A stretch of 15,134 bases of DNA. It comes from Firmicutes bacterium UBA5774 (GTDB lineage Bacteria > Bacillota > Clostridia > Peptostreptococcales > Anaerovoracaceae). Below, piece by piece: positions 6,891 through 14,887 of the stretch. Numbering within the stretch: the first letter of the stretch is position 1; the number at the start of each line of letters is the position of its first letter. Both the position numbers and the translations under genes were made by a program. Location of the stretch: contig DIEM01000018.1 of the NCBI GenBank assembly GCA_002418625.1, forward strand, positions 25,198 through 40,331. The letters run 5' to 3'. Under the pieces are notes generated by a model. The model was not told where the DNA came from. It ran no database searches and saw nothing but the letters and a program-made list of their open reading frames with translations.

Positions 6891-6921
6891 GTCCTATCCT
6901 CCTCATATGTCTGCATCCCTG

Positions 6922-9678
6922 TTATTGGGTCATCGTTTGCGTCCCGGCACTGTATTCCGGATATATTTTTTCCAATTCAAGATATTTTGCTATGACCTCT
7001 TTTGCCACAGGCCCTGCGTAACCGCCGCTTCCTCCCTGAAATATCAGGACCGCTACAGCGATCTTGGGATCTTCAACCGGAGCAAAGGCCACAAACCAGG
7101 CAAAATTATCATAATCGCTCTTATACGCATCAATTCTTGCATAGGTCACCTTGCCGCCGCTCAAATTTATGACTGCCTGCCTGACAGCGCTGTTTTTTGA
7201 AGTGTAAATCTCCGGATATTCCTCCATCAATCTCAGCATCTCAATCTCGACATCAGCAAATTTCAACCTGCCGTCGATCCTTGACAAATACGTTTTGATA
7301 TATTCAACTTCATCCGGAGGATTGACTTTACCTCCTCTTTCAGCTGTACCCGTCTTGCCGCCGACTTCGACGGAAAGCCCGCTGAATACGCCTCTTGCTG
7401 TTCCCCTTGCTCCTGACGTTACACGATGCATGCCTTCTATCAATACTTCAAAGGTCTTTGCAGGCGCATCCACTTTTTTCCCTTCAGGTTTCTGTATAAG
7501 CCCTTCGCCCTCTACCCCTCGGATCAGACTGACTTTGTTCAGCGTTCCACCATTGGCGATAGTAGCTACATAATTTGCCATTTGAAGCGGCGTATAGGCA
7601 TTTTCGCCTTGACCGATCGCAATATTGAGCTCATCACCAGTCGTCCATTTTGCCTGATTGAAATATGTATATTTACATAGATCCGTGACAGTCGAGATCA
7701 TGTCCGGAAGTATCCCGACGCTTCCCATTCGCGCGAGGATCTCATTTCTTGTCGGATTCTCATCTGTCCAGCTGACGATGGTATTGATGTTGTCGCTCAA
7801 CGCATTCTTGTCGGCCACGATCTCCGGTTCAAAATATAATTTAGCACGGGACAGCAGCACATTTCTCAAGTATGCCTTTGTCTGCTCCAGCTTTCGCTCT
7901 TCGCTTGGAACCTGCACAACTGTTTCCGGTATCTCGACGCCGGTCGCGACACCAAGTCCGTATTGCTTTGAATACTCCATGACCTTCTCGATGCTCATCG
8001 GCTCTTTGAACCCCAGTGACTGTTTCTTGCTGAAATCATATCCGGAAATCAAATCAAAAAAATAATAATTGCAGGATACCTCAAGCGCTTCTGCCAAATT
8101 AAGATAACCGTGGCTCGCCCTTCTTGAATTCCAGAGAGAGCAAGCGTAAGTCCTGTTTCCCAGCGTGATCACTCCACCGTCATATAAACGCCTTTCCGGA
8201 TCCAAACCGCTGTCTACCGCTGCTGTTCCAGTCACCATTTTGAAAATCGACCCCGGCTGCACTGCTGTTCTCATCGCTACATTGAAAAGCGGCAGGGGTG
8301 ATAATGGATCGCGCAGATTTTGACCCTGGAGAGCGTTCCAGTCTTCCTTGGAGATGCCCGTGGCGAACAGATTGGGATCGTAGGCGGGGTAACTGGCCGA
8401 GGCCAGCACATCTCCCGTATCGACGTCAATCGCGACAACAGCGCCGACATTTGCATTCTTAAATGTCTTACTGTAATTATAGCTCCCGAATTCGCTGGTG
8501 AAGGTACCCCCCTTGCTTATTTCGTCAAGTGCTTGCTTTAGGGCCGTCTCGGCCGCTTTCTGCAATTCGAGGTCAATAGTCAGATAAATATCCCTGCCCT
8601 GCTTCGCCGGTATTTCATCAATGACCCTGACGAGTTTGCCAAATGCGTTGACTTCGACGCTTTTTGTGCCGTCTTCGCCTTTCAATATGTTTTCATAAGA
8701 TTTTTCTAGCCCTTCTTTACCAACCATATCATTGGCGTTGTACCCAAGCTCGTCAACGTAATATGCTTTTTCGCTTTCCGATATCTGCCCCAGATATCCC
8801 AAAACGTGAGCCGCTGTCGAACCATTGGGATAGTATCGGACCGATTCGGCGACAATCTCGACGCCCGGAAAATCAAGACTGCGTTCTTCAAGCGTAATGA
8901 TGGTCTGGTCGGAAACACCCTGGGCGATCTTTGCAGGCATATAGCTTTTATATCCGAGCGAAGCCAGCTCGTTCCTCACAATCAGGATCTTTCTGGCTTC
9001 CGGCAGAGGCGTTGCCCGATCGATACCATACTTGTCCATCAATGCGTAAAAAGCTGCCTCGGCGCTCAAATCGACCGGCAAGTTGAATTTCTGCAAAAAA
9101 CTCTCCTTGTTCATATCTTCGAGATATTTCATCGTCTTGACGGATATTGGCGGAAATATGTTATACACAGTCTGCATTTCCTGCTGGGCCTCATACTTGT
9201 CCACACCGGCATCGATATTCTGCCTTCGCTTGATTTCCTCAAATGCCTGCTCAGCGGTGAAATTGACGGGTATTCCCTGAGATGCCAGATATTCTTCGAT
9301 CGTTTTCTGATATGTATAATAGAACGCCCCGTTTTTCAGAATGATCGGAAATGCGTCATAATAAGTATCTCCGTTAGACTCAAGCGTATTCAGGAGATCC
9401 AGGGCAAGCTCGTTGACTGCCTCGTCATCGAGGCTGCTGACATTAAGCTGAACAGTAAAACTTGGCACATTGCCTGCGAGCAGCCGGCCATATCTGTCCT
9501 TGATCTCGCCGCGAGGCGCGACGGTGTAAATGTTTTTTACACTCATGTTCTGGGACGCGTTCGCCCATTCATTTCCCTGTACAACAGTCAGCGAGAACAG
9601 CCTGAAGACAAGCACGGCCATCAGGATGAACAATGTCAGCAATATTTGATTGTTTCTGGATGAAAACCATTTATTCAT
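6922..9678 (-). CDS. mrdA: Penicillin-binding protein 2 (elongation transpeptidase MrdA), long clostridial form
   Basis: This class B PBP cross-links peptidoglycan in the elongasome together with RodA. It has a short cytoplasmic N-terminus, one membrane anchor (about 11-30) and a pedestal domain with APRGEIKDRYGRLLAGN (54-70). In the transpeptidase domain the catalytic SxxK is Ser477-Lys480 in QPGSIFK, SxN is Ser535-Asn537, and KTG is 775-777 in GGKTGTAE. At 918 residues it is far longer than the roughly 630-aa E. coli protein. Extra sequence sits in the pedestal (about 100-250), between SxN and KTG (about 545-680) and after KTG (about 781-858). All catalytic motifs are intact and there is no frameshift. 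ATG 9678 follows mreD by 8 bp. Its place after mreD fixes it as the elongation PBP rather than a division or sporulation one. Confidence 0.93.
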   Translation of the reverse strand: MNKWFSSRNNQILLTLFILMAVLVFRLFSLTVVQGNEWANASQNMSVKNIYTVAPRGEIKDRYGRLLAGNVPSFTVQLNVSSLDDEAVNELALDLLNTLESNGDTYYDAFPIILKNGAFYYTYQKTIEEYLASQGIPVNFTAEQAFEEIKRRQNIDAGVDKYEAQQEMQTVYNIFPPISVKTMKYLEDMNKESFLQKFNLPVDLSAEAAFYALMDKYGIDRATPLPEARKILIVRNELASLGYKSYMPAKIAQGVSDQTIITLEERSLDFPGVEIVAESVRYYPNGSTAAHVLGYLGQISESEKAYYVDELGYNANDMVGKEGLEKSYENILKGEDGTKSVEVNAFGKLVRVIDEIPAKQGRDIYLTIDLELQKAAETALKQALDEISKGGTFTSEFGSYNYSKTFKNANVGAVVAIDVDTGDVLASASYPAYDPNLFATGISKEDWNALQGQNLRDPLSPLPLFNVAMRTAVQPGSIFKMVTGTAAVDSGLDPERRLYDGGVITLGNRTYACSLWNSRRASHGYLNLAEALEVSCNYYFFDLISGYDFSKKQSLGFKEPMSIEKVMEYSKQYGLGVATGVEIPETVVQVPSEERKLEQTKAYLRNVLLSRAKLYFEPEIVADKNALSDNINTIVSWTDENPTRNEILARMGSVGILPDMISTVTDLCKYTYFNQAKWTTGDELNIAIGQGENAYTPLQMANYVATIANGGTLNKVSLIRGVEGEGLIQKPEGKKVDAPAKTFEVLIEGMHRVTSGARGTARGVFSGLSVEVGGKTGTAERGGKVNPPDEVEYIKTYLSRIDGRLKFADVEIEMLRLMEEYPEIYTSKNSAVRQAVINLSGGKVTYARIDAYKSDYDNFAWFVAFAPVEDPKIAVAVLIFQGGSGGYAGPVAKEVIAKYLELEKIYPEYSAGTQTMTQ

Positions 9679-9686
9679 TTAAATAC

Positions 9687-10181
9687 CTACATATATTTAA
9701 AGCCGCGATACTTGATCACTTTTCTCACAATGACCCAATAAGCCAAAAACAGGAAGCCCATATTGAAGATGATCGCTGTCGGAAGCCTTTCCAGAAAATA
9801 TAGAAATCCGTATATGCCTCCAAACAATCTCGAGAGGCTCCAGTTTGCCAGATTATATCCCACTGTTCCACCAATTGCTATGAACGCCACCGAAATAATA
9901 TTGTCGCGGTAAAGGTATCGCTTGATTTCACTGATTGCCAATGCAACTAAAAAATAAGAGAGAGCGCTGATGCCGACAACATGTGAAAACATGACATCCT
10001 GCAGTAGCCCGAATAGTATTCCGAATATCATTCCATGCTTTTCTTCAAACAGAAAAGAAAATGCGATCACCATGACAAGCACGAGATTGGGAGCAACGCC
10101 AAAAGCCGCTATATGATATGCCAGTGTCGATTGTATTATAAATGCAGCCAGAAAAACCGCAAATCCATATCTGTATTTCAT
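9687..10181 (-). CDS. mreD: Rod-shape-determining membrane protein MreD
   Basis: This 164-residue protein is very hydrophobic, with about five membrane helices, and fits MreD in size and topology. Recognisable family features are the N-terminal FIIQSTLAYHIAAFGVAPNLVLV and the helix GILFGLLQDVMFSHVVGISALSY, in which the acidic residue in GLLQD is typical. MreD connects MreC and MreB with the PBP2-RodA machinery in the membrane. The position between mreC (25-bp gap) and mrdA (8-bp gap) supports the call. The start is ATG at 10179-10181, preceded by GGAGG within the gap. MreD diverges quickly between species, so context carries much of the weight. Confidence 0.9.
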   Translation of the reverse strand: MKYRYGFAVFLAAFIIQSTLAYHIAAFGVAPNLVLVMVIAFSFLFEEKHGMIFGILFGLLQDVMFSHVVGISALSYFLVALAISEIKRYLYRDNIISVAFIAIGGTVGYNLANWSLSRLFGGIYGFLYFLERLPTAIIFNMGFLFLAYWVIVRKVIKYRGFKYM

Positions 10182-10206
10182 ACCGCCTCCGGACCAGAAT
10201 GTCCCG

Positions 10207-11034
10207 CTATTTATTTGCAGTCACAACGACAACCTTGCGAATGTCATTGAAATTAACGATCGGATCGATGGAAACAGCCTTGATCAACTGGTCATTCTGC
10301 CACTGGACCTCAGTGACCTTTCCGATCACGATCCCGGCAGGATATGAGCCCAATCCTGAAGTGATCAGCTCATCGCCTTCAATAACAGCAGCACCGGAAT
10401 CGAGCATATATCCGTTCAGCTTTCCACTCCCGTCGCCCGAAAGAACGCCAAGAAGACTAACGTCGCGAAACACCCTGAAGCTTACTGAATTGTTTTCGTC
10501 GATGACAGCAATGACTTTCGCCCAATGACTTCCGGCCGTATACACTCTTCCGACAAGTCCATCTCCGTCAATGACGACCGAATCGACGTCGACGCCCTCT
10601 TCCGTCCCTGCGTTTATAGTGAAAATGTTGAACAGATCCGAGTCGTCAATAGCGGTCACATCTGCGGAGACGTATTCATATTCCGCTGCGATGCCCTGAT
10701 AATTCAGTGCTGTTTTCAGATCTCTCAATTCCTGGAGTTCGGCATTATCCAACTGGAGTCCCACGATTTTCCGGTTGAGCTCCGAAATCTTCCGCTTCAA
10801 TTCTTCATTTTCTTTTTTCGTCTCGTTAAAAGCAAAAATCGACGAAATCCCTGACGCGATCTCGTTGCCGAAACCGGACACAGGACCCTGGATCGCCGTC
10901 AGCCCATCACCGGCTATTTTTCCTATCGGCGTCGAGCCTCCTCTGGCAAGATAGGATACGATCATGCCGATCAACAACAGGATGATGACCGACATGATGG
11001 AAATGAGCCTTTTGTGTTCCCTGACCCACCTCAT
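10207..11034 (-). CDS. mreC: Rod-shape-determining protein MreC
   Basis: MreC is a bitopic scaffold that activates PBP2-RodA outside the membrane. The 275-residue protein has a short basic N-terminus, a membrane helix (about 9-30), a coiled coil (about 71-110: ETKKENEELKRKISELNRKI) and a C-terminal double beta-barrel region. The family signature LITSGLGSYPAGIVIGKV is at 223-240, and INAGTEEGVDVDSVVI, with the GLVGRV turn, is at 140-163. The start is ATG at 11032-11034, about 6 nt after an AGGGATGG site. It lies 33 bp downstream of mreB. Length and domain order are normal for Bacillota. Confidence 0.94.
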   Translation of the reverse strand: MRWVREHKRLISIMSVIILLLIGMIVSYLARGGSTPIGKIAGDGLTAIQGPVSGFGNEIASGISSIFAFNETKKENEELKRKISELNRKIVGLQLDNAELQELRDLKTALNYQGIAAEYEYVSADVTAIDDSDLFNIFTINAGTEEGVDVDSVVIDGDGLVGRVYTAGSHWAKVIAVIDENNSVSFRVFRDVSLLGVLSGDGSGKLNGYMLDSGAAVIEGDELITSGLGSYPAGIVIGKVTEVQWQNDQLIKAVSIDPIVNFNDIRKVVVVTANK

Positions 11035-11067
11035 GATTCCATCCCTGCCCAGATTTTCGGATCATGC

Positions 11068-12108
11068 CTAAAATTGCTTTCTGTTATTGACATATTTCCT
11101 GATCCTTTCGATGCTTGCAAGGCTCATTCCCGTCCCCAAAGCAACTGCTTCAAGAGGCTTTTCTGCGACAATGACAAGCATGCCGGTCTCCTGCGCCAGC
11201 AGTTTGTCCAATCCTCTGAGCAAAGCGCCGCCGCCGGTCAAAACCATGCCGCAATTTAAAATATCGGACGAAATTTCCGGAGGCGCTTTCTCAAGCGTGG
11301 TCCTGACGGCTTCAACGATCGTTTCCACCGGTTCTTCAAGTGCCTTCATCGTATCGATCGAACCGATCCGTATCGTTTTCGGCAATCCGCTGATCAAGTC
11401 CCTCCCTTTTACATCCATTTCCATTTTCTCATTTTCGTCAAAAGCATTATGGGAAACGCATCCGATCTTGATTTTGACATCTTCAGCCGTCTTTTCGCCT
11501 ATCAGCAGATTATAATTCTTTCTCATATAAAGTATTATCGCCTCGTCCATTTTGTCGCCTCCAACCCGTGGCGATGTACTTGTTACGATACCTCCAAGCG
11601 ATATAATGGCGATATCGGAGGTGCCTCCGCCGATGTCCGCCACCATGCAGCCCCGTGGATTATCAACCTGAAGACCGGATCCGATTGCCGCCGCCATCGG
11701 CTCGTCCATAATGAAGATATCTTTGGCTCCCATTTGACGCACGACTTCATGAACCGCACGCTTTTCAACTTCCGTCACGCCTGAAGGCACGCCGACAACG
11801 ATGCGTGTCCTTGAAAAAATAGACTTGGACGGTATGGCTTTTTCCAGAAAAACCTTCAGCATCGCCTGAGTCATGCCGAAATCAGAAATAACACCATCTT
11901 GAAGAGGTCTCACGACTTTGATGTTCGAGGGCGCACGGCCAATCATCTCTTTTGCTTCCCTTCCGGTGGCGACCACCGCTTTTGTATGATCGTCGACCGC
12001 TATGACAGAAGGCTCATCCAGGATGATCCCCTTTCCCTTGAAATATATAAGCGTATTGGCTGTTCCAAGGTCTATCCCGACATCATTAACGAATAAACTA
12101 AGACACAT
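11068..12108 (-). CDS. mreB: Cell-shape actin homologue MreB
   Basis: MreB forms membrane-bound actin-like filaments that orient cell wall elongation. The 346 residues contain the nucleotide-binding phosphate loops DLGTANT (13-19) and ADIGGGTSDIA (157-167), VVGVPSGVTEVEKRAV (104-119) and the adenosine-binding MVLTGGGALLRGLD (288-301). The N-terminus MCLSLFVNDVGID is short and hydrophobic, consistent with membrane attachment. The start at ATG 12106-12108 is supported by an AAGGAG site 6-7 nt upstream. An Mbl-type paralogue cannot be excluded by sequence alone, but being followed by mreC and mreD makes this the operon MreB. The gap from radC is 48 bp and holds only a weak 4-bp GCCC/GGGC hairpin with no T run, so transcription probably continues from radC. 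Confidence 0.96.
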   Translation of the reverse strand: MCLSLFVNDVGIDLGTANTLIYFKGKGIILDEPSVIAVDDHTKAVVATGREAKEMIGRAPSNIKVVRPLQDGVISDFGMTQAMLKVFLEKAIPSKSIFSRTRIVVGVPSGVTEVEKRAVHEVVRQMGAKDIFIMDEPMAAAIGSGLQVDNPRGCMVADIGGGTSDIAIISLGGIVTSTSPRVGGDKMDEAIILYMRKNYNLLIGEKTAEDVKIKIGCVSHNAFDENEKMEMDVKGRDLISGLPKTIRIGSIDTMKALEEPVETIVEAVRTTLEKAPPEISSDILNCGMVLTGGGALLRGLDKLLAQETGMLVIVAEKPLEAVALGTGMSLASIERIRKYVNNRKQF

Positions 12109-12156
12109 ATCGTTCTCCTTCCATGCCGATTAACGGATATCTGCCCTTCCGGGCCT

Positions 12157-12846
12157 TCAAACCAGCATCTTGTCTTTTAAACTTACGAAATTCCCGTCCC
12201 CAATGATCAAATGATCCAGCACTTCGATTCCCAGAATTTTTCCTGCTTCCGCCAATCTGGCGGTCAGATCGATGTCTTCCCTGCTGGGCTTTGGGTTTCC
12301 GCTGGGATGATTATGAACAAGTATGACCGATGCGGCGCTCTTCCTGACCGCATTGTTGAAAACCTCGCGCGGATGTACTATTGCGCTGTTCAGATTGCCA
12401 ACCGATACATCATCGATCATGATAACTTCATTTTTTGTATTTAATAACAGCACCTTGAAAATTTCTTTTCTAAGATACCGCATATCCTCCATAAATAATT
12501 CAGACACTTCGCCAGGCGAACCGATGCTGATCCTTCGCTCCCTCGGCTGGCTTGCGATCCGCTTGCCGAGTTCAATTGCGCACACCAGCCTGCTGGCCTT
12601 CGCTCTGCCGATCCCTTTTATCCCCATCAATTCCTCATGCGCGCATTCTGCAAGAAATAGTATTCCTTTCGCATCCATTGCAAGCAGATTGTTCGCAAGC
12701 ATGATCGCCGAGTTGTCTCTAGTGCCGCTTCCAATCAGTACAGCCAGCAGCTCCGCATTGGAAAGATGGCTTTCGCCTTTGCTGAACAGCTTTTCACGCG
12801 GCCGCTCTTCAATGGGCAGTTCTTTGATCATTGTCGTCCTATTCAA
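12157..12846 (-). CDS. radC: RadC family (JAB1/MPN+ domain) protein
   Basis: The 229-residue protein has the full RadC layout: N-terminal LPIEERPREKL, a UPF0758 helix-hairpin-helix region with GIKGIGRAKASRL (75-87), and a C-terminal metalloprotease-like JAMM motif. The motif is His178-x-His180, seven residues, Ser188 and Asp191, in the stretch VHNHPSGNPKPSREDID. Despite the name, a DNA-repair role is not established. The conserved zinc-binding residues suggest an isopeptidase-like or nucleic-acid-linked activity that remains undefined. Maf-radC-mreB is a common Bacillota gene order. The most upstream start is TTG at 12844-12846, placed 4 nt after a GGGGGG ribosome-binding site. ATG at residue 6 (12829-12831) has a poorer site, so TTG is preferred but not certain. 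Confidence 0.94.
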   Translation of the reverse strand: MNRTTMIKELPIEERPREKLFSKGESHLSNAELLAVLIGSGTRDNSAIMLANNLLAMDAKGILFLAECAHEELMGIKGIGRAKASRLVCAIELGKRIASQPRERRISIGSPGEVSELFMEDMRYLRKEIFKVLLLNTKNEVIMIDDVSVGNLNSAIVHPREVFNNAVRKSAASVILVHNHPSGNPKPSREDIDLTARLAEAGKILGIEVLDHLIIGDGNFVSLKDKMLV

Positions 12847-12879
12847 TTGTCCCCCCTGTTGTATCTTTATTCCCAGTTT

Positions 12880-13482
12880 CTAGATCCCTATATTGAATGA
12901 GGATAACTCCTCCTTGATCCTGGTCCATGGAAAGCCTACGACATTATCGTAATCCCCTTCAATATAATCGACAAGCTGTCCGCCCTCTCCTTGTATCGCG
13001 TATGCTCCGGCTTTGTCGTATGGCTCTCCTGTTGCCAAATAAGCCCGTATTGCTTCCTCTCCGCTAGACTTGAAGAAAACCCTGGTTCTGACACAGAATA
13101 CTTTTCTATTAACGGTTCGCGGCTCGACCAGCGCAACACCGGTGATCACATCATGATAGCCTCCGTCGAGACTCATGAGAATAGCGAACGCATCTGCCTC
13201 ATCCTCCGGCTTCCCTATGATGCTATCTTTATAAACAATGGTATCGGCGGCTATAATGATGCCGCTTTCGCATCTTTTTTCGACCGACAATCCCTTTTTC
13301 AGCGCCAGATAAAGCACCGCCAACTCGGCATCAATACCGAATGGCAGCGTTTCGTCGGCTTCCGGCGGCATGATTTGAGGATCCAAGCCGTTTTTTCTTA
13401 AAATTTCGATCCTCCTCGGAGAAGAAGAAGCAAGAATCAATGTTTTTTTCAAAAAATTCACCCACTCACATGCATTATTCAT
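12880..13482 (-). CDS. maf: Maf family nucleotide pyrophosphatase (dTTP/UTP type)
   Basis: Maf proteins hydrolyse non-canonical or pyrimidine nucleoside triphosphates to monophosphates, which can affect septum formation when overproduced. Motifs in order: LILASSSPRRIEIL (15-28), the substrate loop; IIAADTIV with catalytic Asp80; and EPYDKAGAYAIQG (153-165), a signature of the YhdE/dTTP-UTP subgroup. Length (200 aa) is normal. The start is uncertain: ATG at 13482 has a distant AGGG, while GTG at residue 8 would give the more usual N-terminus just before the SSSPRR loop. It is the first gene of the seven-gene minus-strand operon. No convincing -10/-35 pair was found in the 101-bp divergent gap. 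Confidence 0.93.
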   Translation of the reverse strand: MNNACEWVNFLKKTLILASSSPRRIEILRKNGLDPQIMPPEADETLPFGIDAELAVLYLALKKGLSVEKRCESGIIIAADTIVYKDSIIGKPEDEADAFAILMSLDGGYHDVITGVALVEPRTVNRKVFCVRTRVFFKSSGEEAIRAYLATGEPYDKAGAYAIQGEGGQLVDYIEGDYDNVVGFPWTRIKEELSSFNIGI

Positions 13483-13531
13483 TTTATCATTTGCCCTGTT
13501 GCTTTACAAGTCAAATATACCGTCAACAACC

Positions 13532-13560
13532 TTGAAAACCTAAATTGTATATGTTACAAT
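13532..13560 (+). promoter_or_regulatory. Sigma-A promoter of the DUF1015 gene
   Basis: A -35 box TTGAAA (13532-13537), a 17-bp spacer and a -10 box TACAAT (13555-13560) lie 23 bp upstream of the ATG at 13584. The predicted start point is near 13567, leaving a very short leader that still contains the GGAGGTG site (13573-13579). Confidence 0.65.
13544..13560. promoter_or_regulatory. 17-bp palindrome over the DUF1015 -10 box (possible operator)
   Basis: ATTGTA (13544-13549) and TACAAT (13555-13560) form a perfect 6-bp inverted repeat around a 5-nt centre. The right arm is the -10 box itself. The position is that of a classic repressor operator. It lacks the CG centre typical of LacI-family sites and is not a match to Rex, so the regulator is unknown. 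Confidence 0.4.
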
Positions 13561-13583
13561 GGTTAAAAAATTGGAGGTGTATC

Positions 13584-14825
13584 ATGGCTTTAATTCGTCC
13601 TTTTCCAGCCGTCAGACCCAGACGCGAATATGCGGAAAATGTCATTTCACTGCCTTATGACGTTATGAACAGAGCCGAAGCCGCGCAGATGGCGCTCGAA
13701 AATCCCTATAGTTTTCTGCATATCTGCCGTTCCGAAATAGATTTGCCGGATGTGGATGATCCATATTCAGATAGAGTGTATCAAAAGGCAAAGTCCAATA
13801 TCTCTGATTTCCTTGAAAAAGGCATACTTTTCCGTGATCCAAAGCCAATGCTGTATATCTATGCCCAGGTCATGGAAGGCCGCATCCAGACCGGCCTTGT
13901 CGCTTGCGCCTCAATAGACGATTATTTGAATAACGTCATCAAAAAGCACGAGTACACGAGACATGAAAAGGAGTTGGACAGGATCAGACATTTTGATGTC
14001 TGCAATGCCAACACTGAGCCGGTATTCCTCACCTATCGCGATGTTCCGGAAATAAGGGCGGTCGTCAACAGTTGGATTTCCAGGCACAATCCGGAATATG
14101 ACATCCTGACTGCAGACGGCATCCAGCATATCATGTGGGTCGTCGATGAAGATGAGACAATTACCAAACTTACAGCTCTTTTTGAAAATGTCGGCGCATT
14201 GTATATTGCCGACGGCCATCACAGAACTGCGTCAGCCGTCAAGGTCGGGCTTAAACGGCGCGATCAGAACCCTGGATATGATGGAAAAGAGGAATTCAAT
14301 TATTTCATGGCTGTCATATTTCCGGACAAAGACCTGCGGATCTTTGACTACAACAGAGTCGTCAAGGACCTGAACGGCCTGACCGCGGAGAGCTTTCTCG
14401 AGACCATTGCCGCAAGCTTCAGCGTCACAGAAATTACGGAAGGCCCATGCAAACCGACCGATAAACATATTTTCGGAATGTATCTGGACAGGAAATGGTA
14501 CCGGCTGGAGGTCCAGGCCGATAAAATAGATGAAAGCGATGCCATCAGCTCATTAGACGTCTCCTTGCTGCAGGACCTTTTGCTTGGCCCCGTTCTTGGC
14601 ATACAGGACCCCAGAAAGGACAAGCGGATCGATTTCATCGGCGGCATCAGAGGCCTTAAAGAACTGGAGAAACGAGTAAACACGGACATGGCGGTGGCAT
14701 TCGCACTATACCCTGTTTCGATTGCCGATCTCATGGCTGTATCAGACTATGATCAGGTCATGCCGCCAAAGTCGACATGGTTTGAGCCAAAACTTGGCAG
14801 CGGCCTGTTCATCCACGAGTTGTAG
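13584..14825 (+). CDS. DUF1015 family protein (ParB/Srx-like; possible small-molecule kinase)
   Basis: The 413-residue protein matches the DUF1015 family in length and conserved stretches: N-terminal MALIRPFPAVRPRREYAENV, LPYDVMN (23-29), NPYSFLH (40-46), HEYTRHEKELDR (122-133), IADGHHRTASA (208-218) and C-terminal MPPKSTWFEPK (393-403). The DGHHR element resembles the ParB/sulfiredoxin fold, and some relatives of that fold phosphorylate free serine; DUF1015 genes often sit near serine biosynthesis genes. From memory, so treat with caution, a serine kinase role has been proposed for members. No serA or serC gene is present here. The start ATG at 13584 is chosen over the upstream in-frame ATG at 13545 because GGAGGTG lies 4 nt before it and the predicted start point (about 13567) lies after 13545. 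It is monocistronic, divergent from maf. Confidence 0.88.
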   Translation: MALIRPFPAVRPRREYAENVISLPYDVMNRAEAAQMALENPYSFLHICRSEIDLPDVDDPYSDRVYQKAKSNISDFLEKGILFRDPKPMLYIYAQVMEGRIQTGLVACASIDDYLNNVIKKHEYTRHEKELDRIRHFDVCNANTEPVFLTYRDVPEIRAVVNSWISRHNPEYDILTADGIQHIMWVVDEDETITKLTALFENVGALYIADGHHRTASAVKVGLKRRDQNPGYDGKEEFNYFMAVIFPDKDLRIFDYNRVVKDLNGLTAESFLETIAASFSVTEITEGPCKPTDKHIFGMYLDRKWYRLEVQADKIDESDAISSLDVSLLQDLLLGPVLGIQDPRKDKRIDFIGGIRGLKELEKRVNTDMAVAFALYPVSIADLMAVSDYDQVMPPKSTWFEPKLGSGLFIHEL

Positions 14826-14851
14826 GCGAACGACCGCAACGAATGCACGAT

Positions 14852-14880
14852 CAATAGAAAGGAGCAGTTGAAACTGCCCC
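14852..14880 (-). terminator. Intrinsic terminator of the LacI-type gene
   Basis: On the minus strand GGGGCAGT and ACTGCTCC form an 8-bp stem (one G-U pair) with loop TTCA, followed by TTTCTATT. It begins 8 bp after the regulator's stop codon. On the plus strand the stem has a mismatch and no T run follows, so it is unlikely to stop DUF1015 transcripts well. Confidence 0.55.
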
Positions 14881-14887
14881 AGGCGGA

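Noticed and set aside
8806..9663. 285-residue plus-strand ORF opposite mrdA
   Set aside because: It lies antisense to the intact PBP2 N-terminal half, has no recognisable motif and no good ribosome-binding site. Long antisense frames are common opposite GC-balanced genes.
12109..12156. Terminator between radC and mreB
   Set aside because: Only a 4-bp GCCC/GGGC stem without a T run; the genes most likely share a transcript.
13545..13583. Upstream in-frame ATG extending the DUF1015 protein by 13 residues
   Set aside because: It lies inside the promoter spacer, before the predicted transcription start. The GGAGGTG site and the conserved N-terminus both point to 13584.
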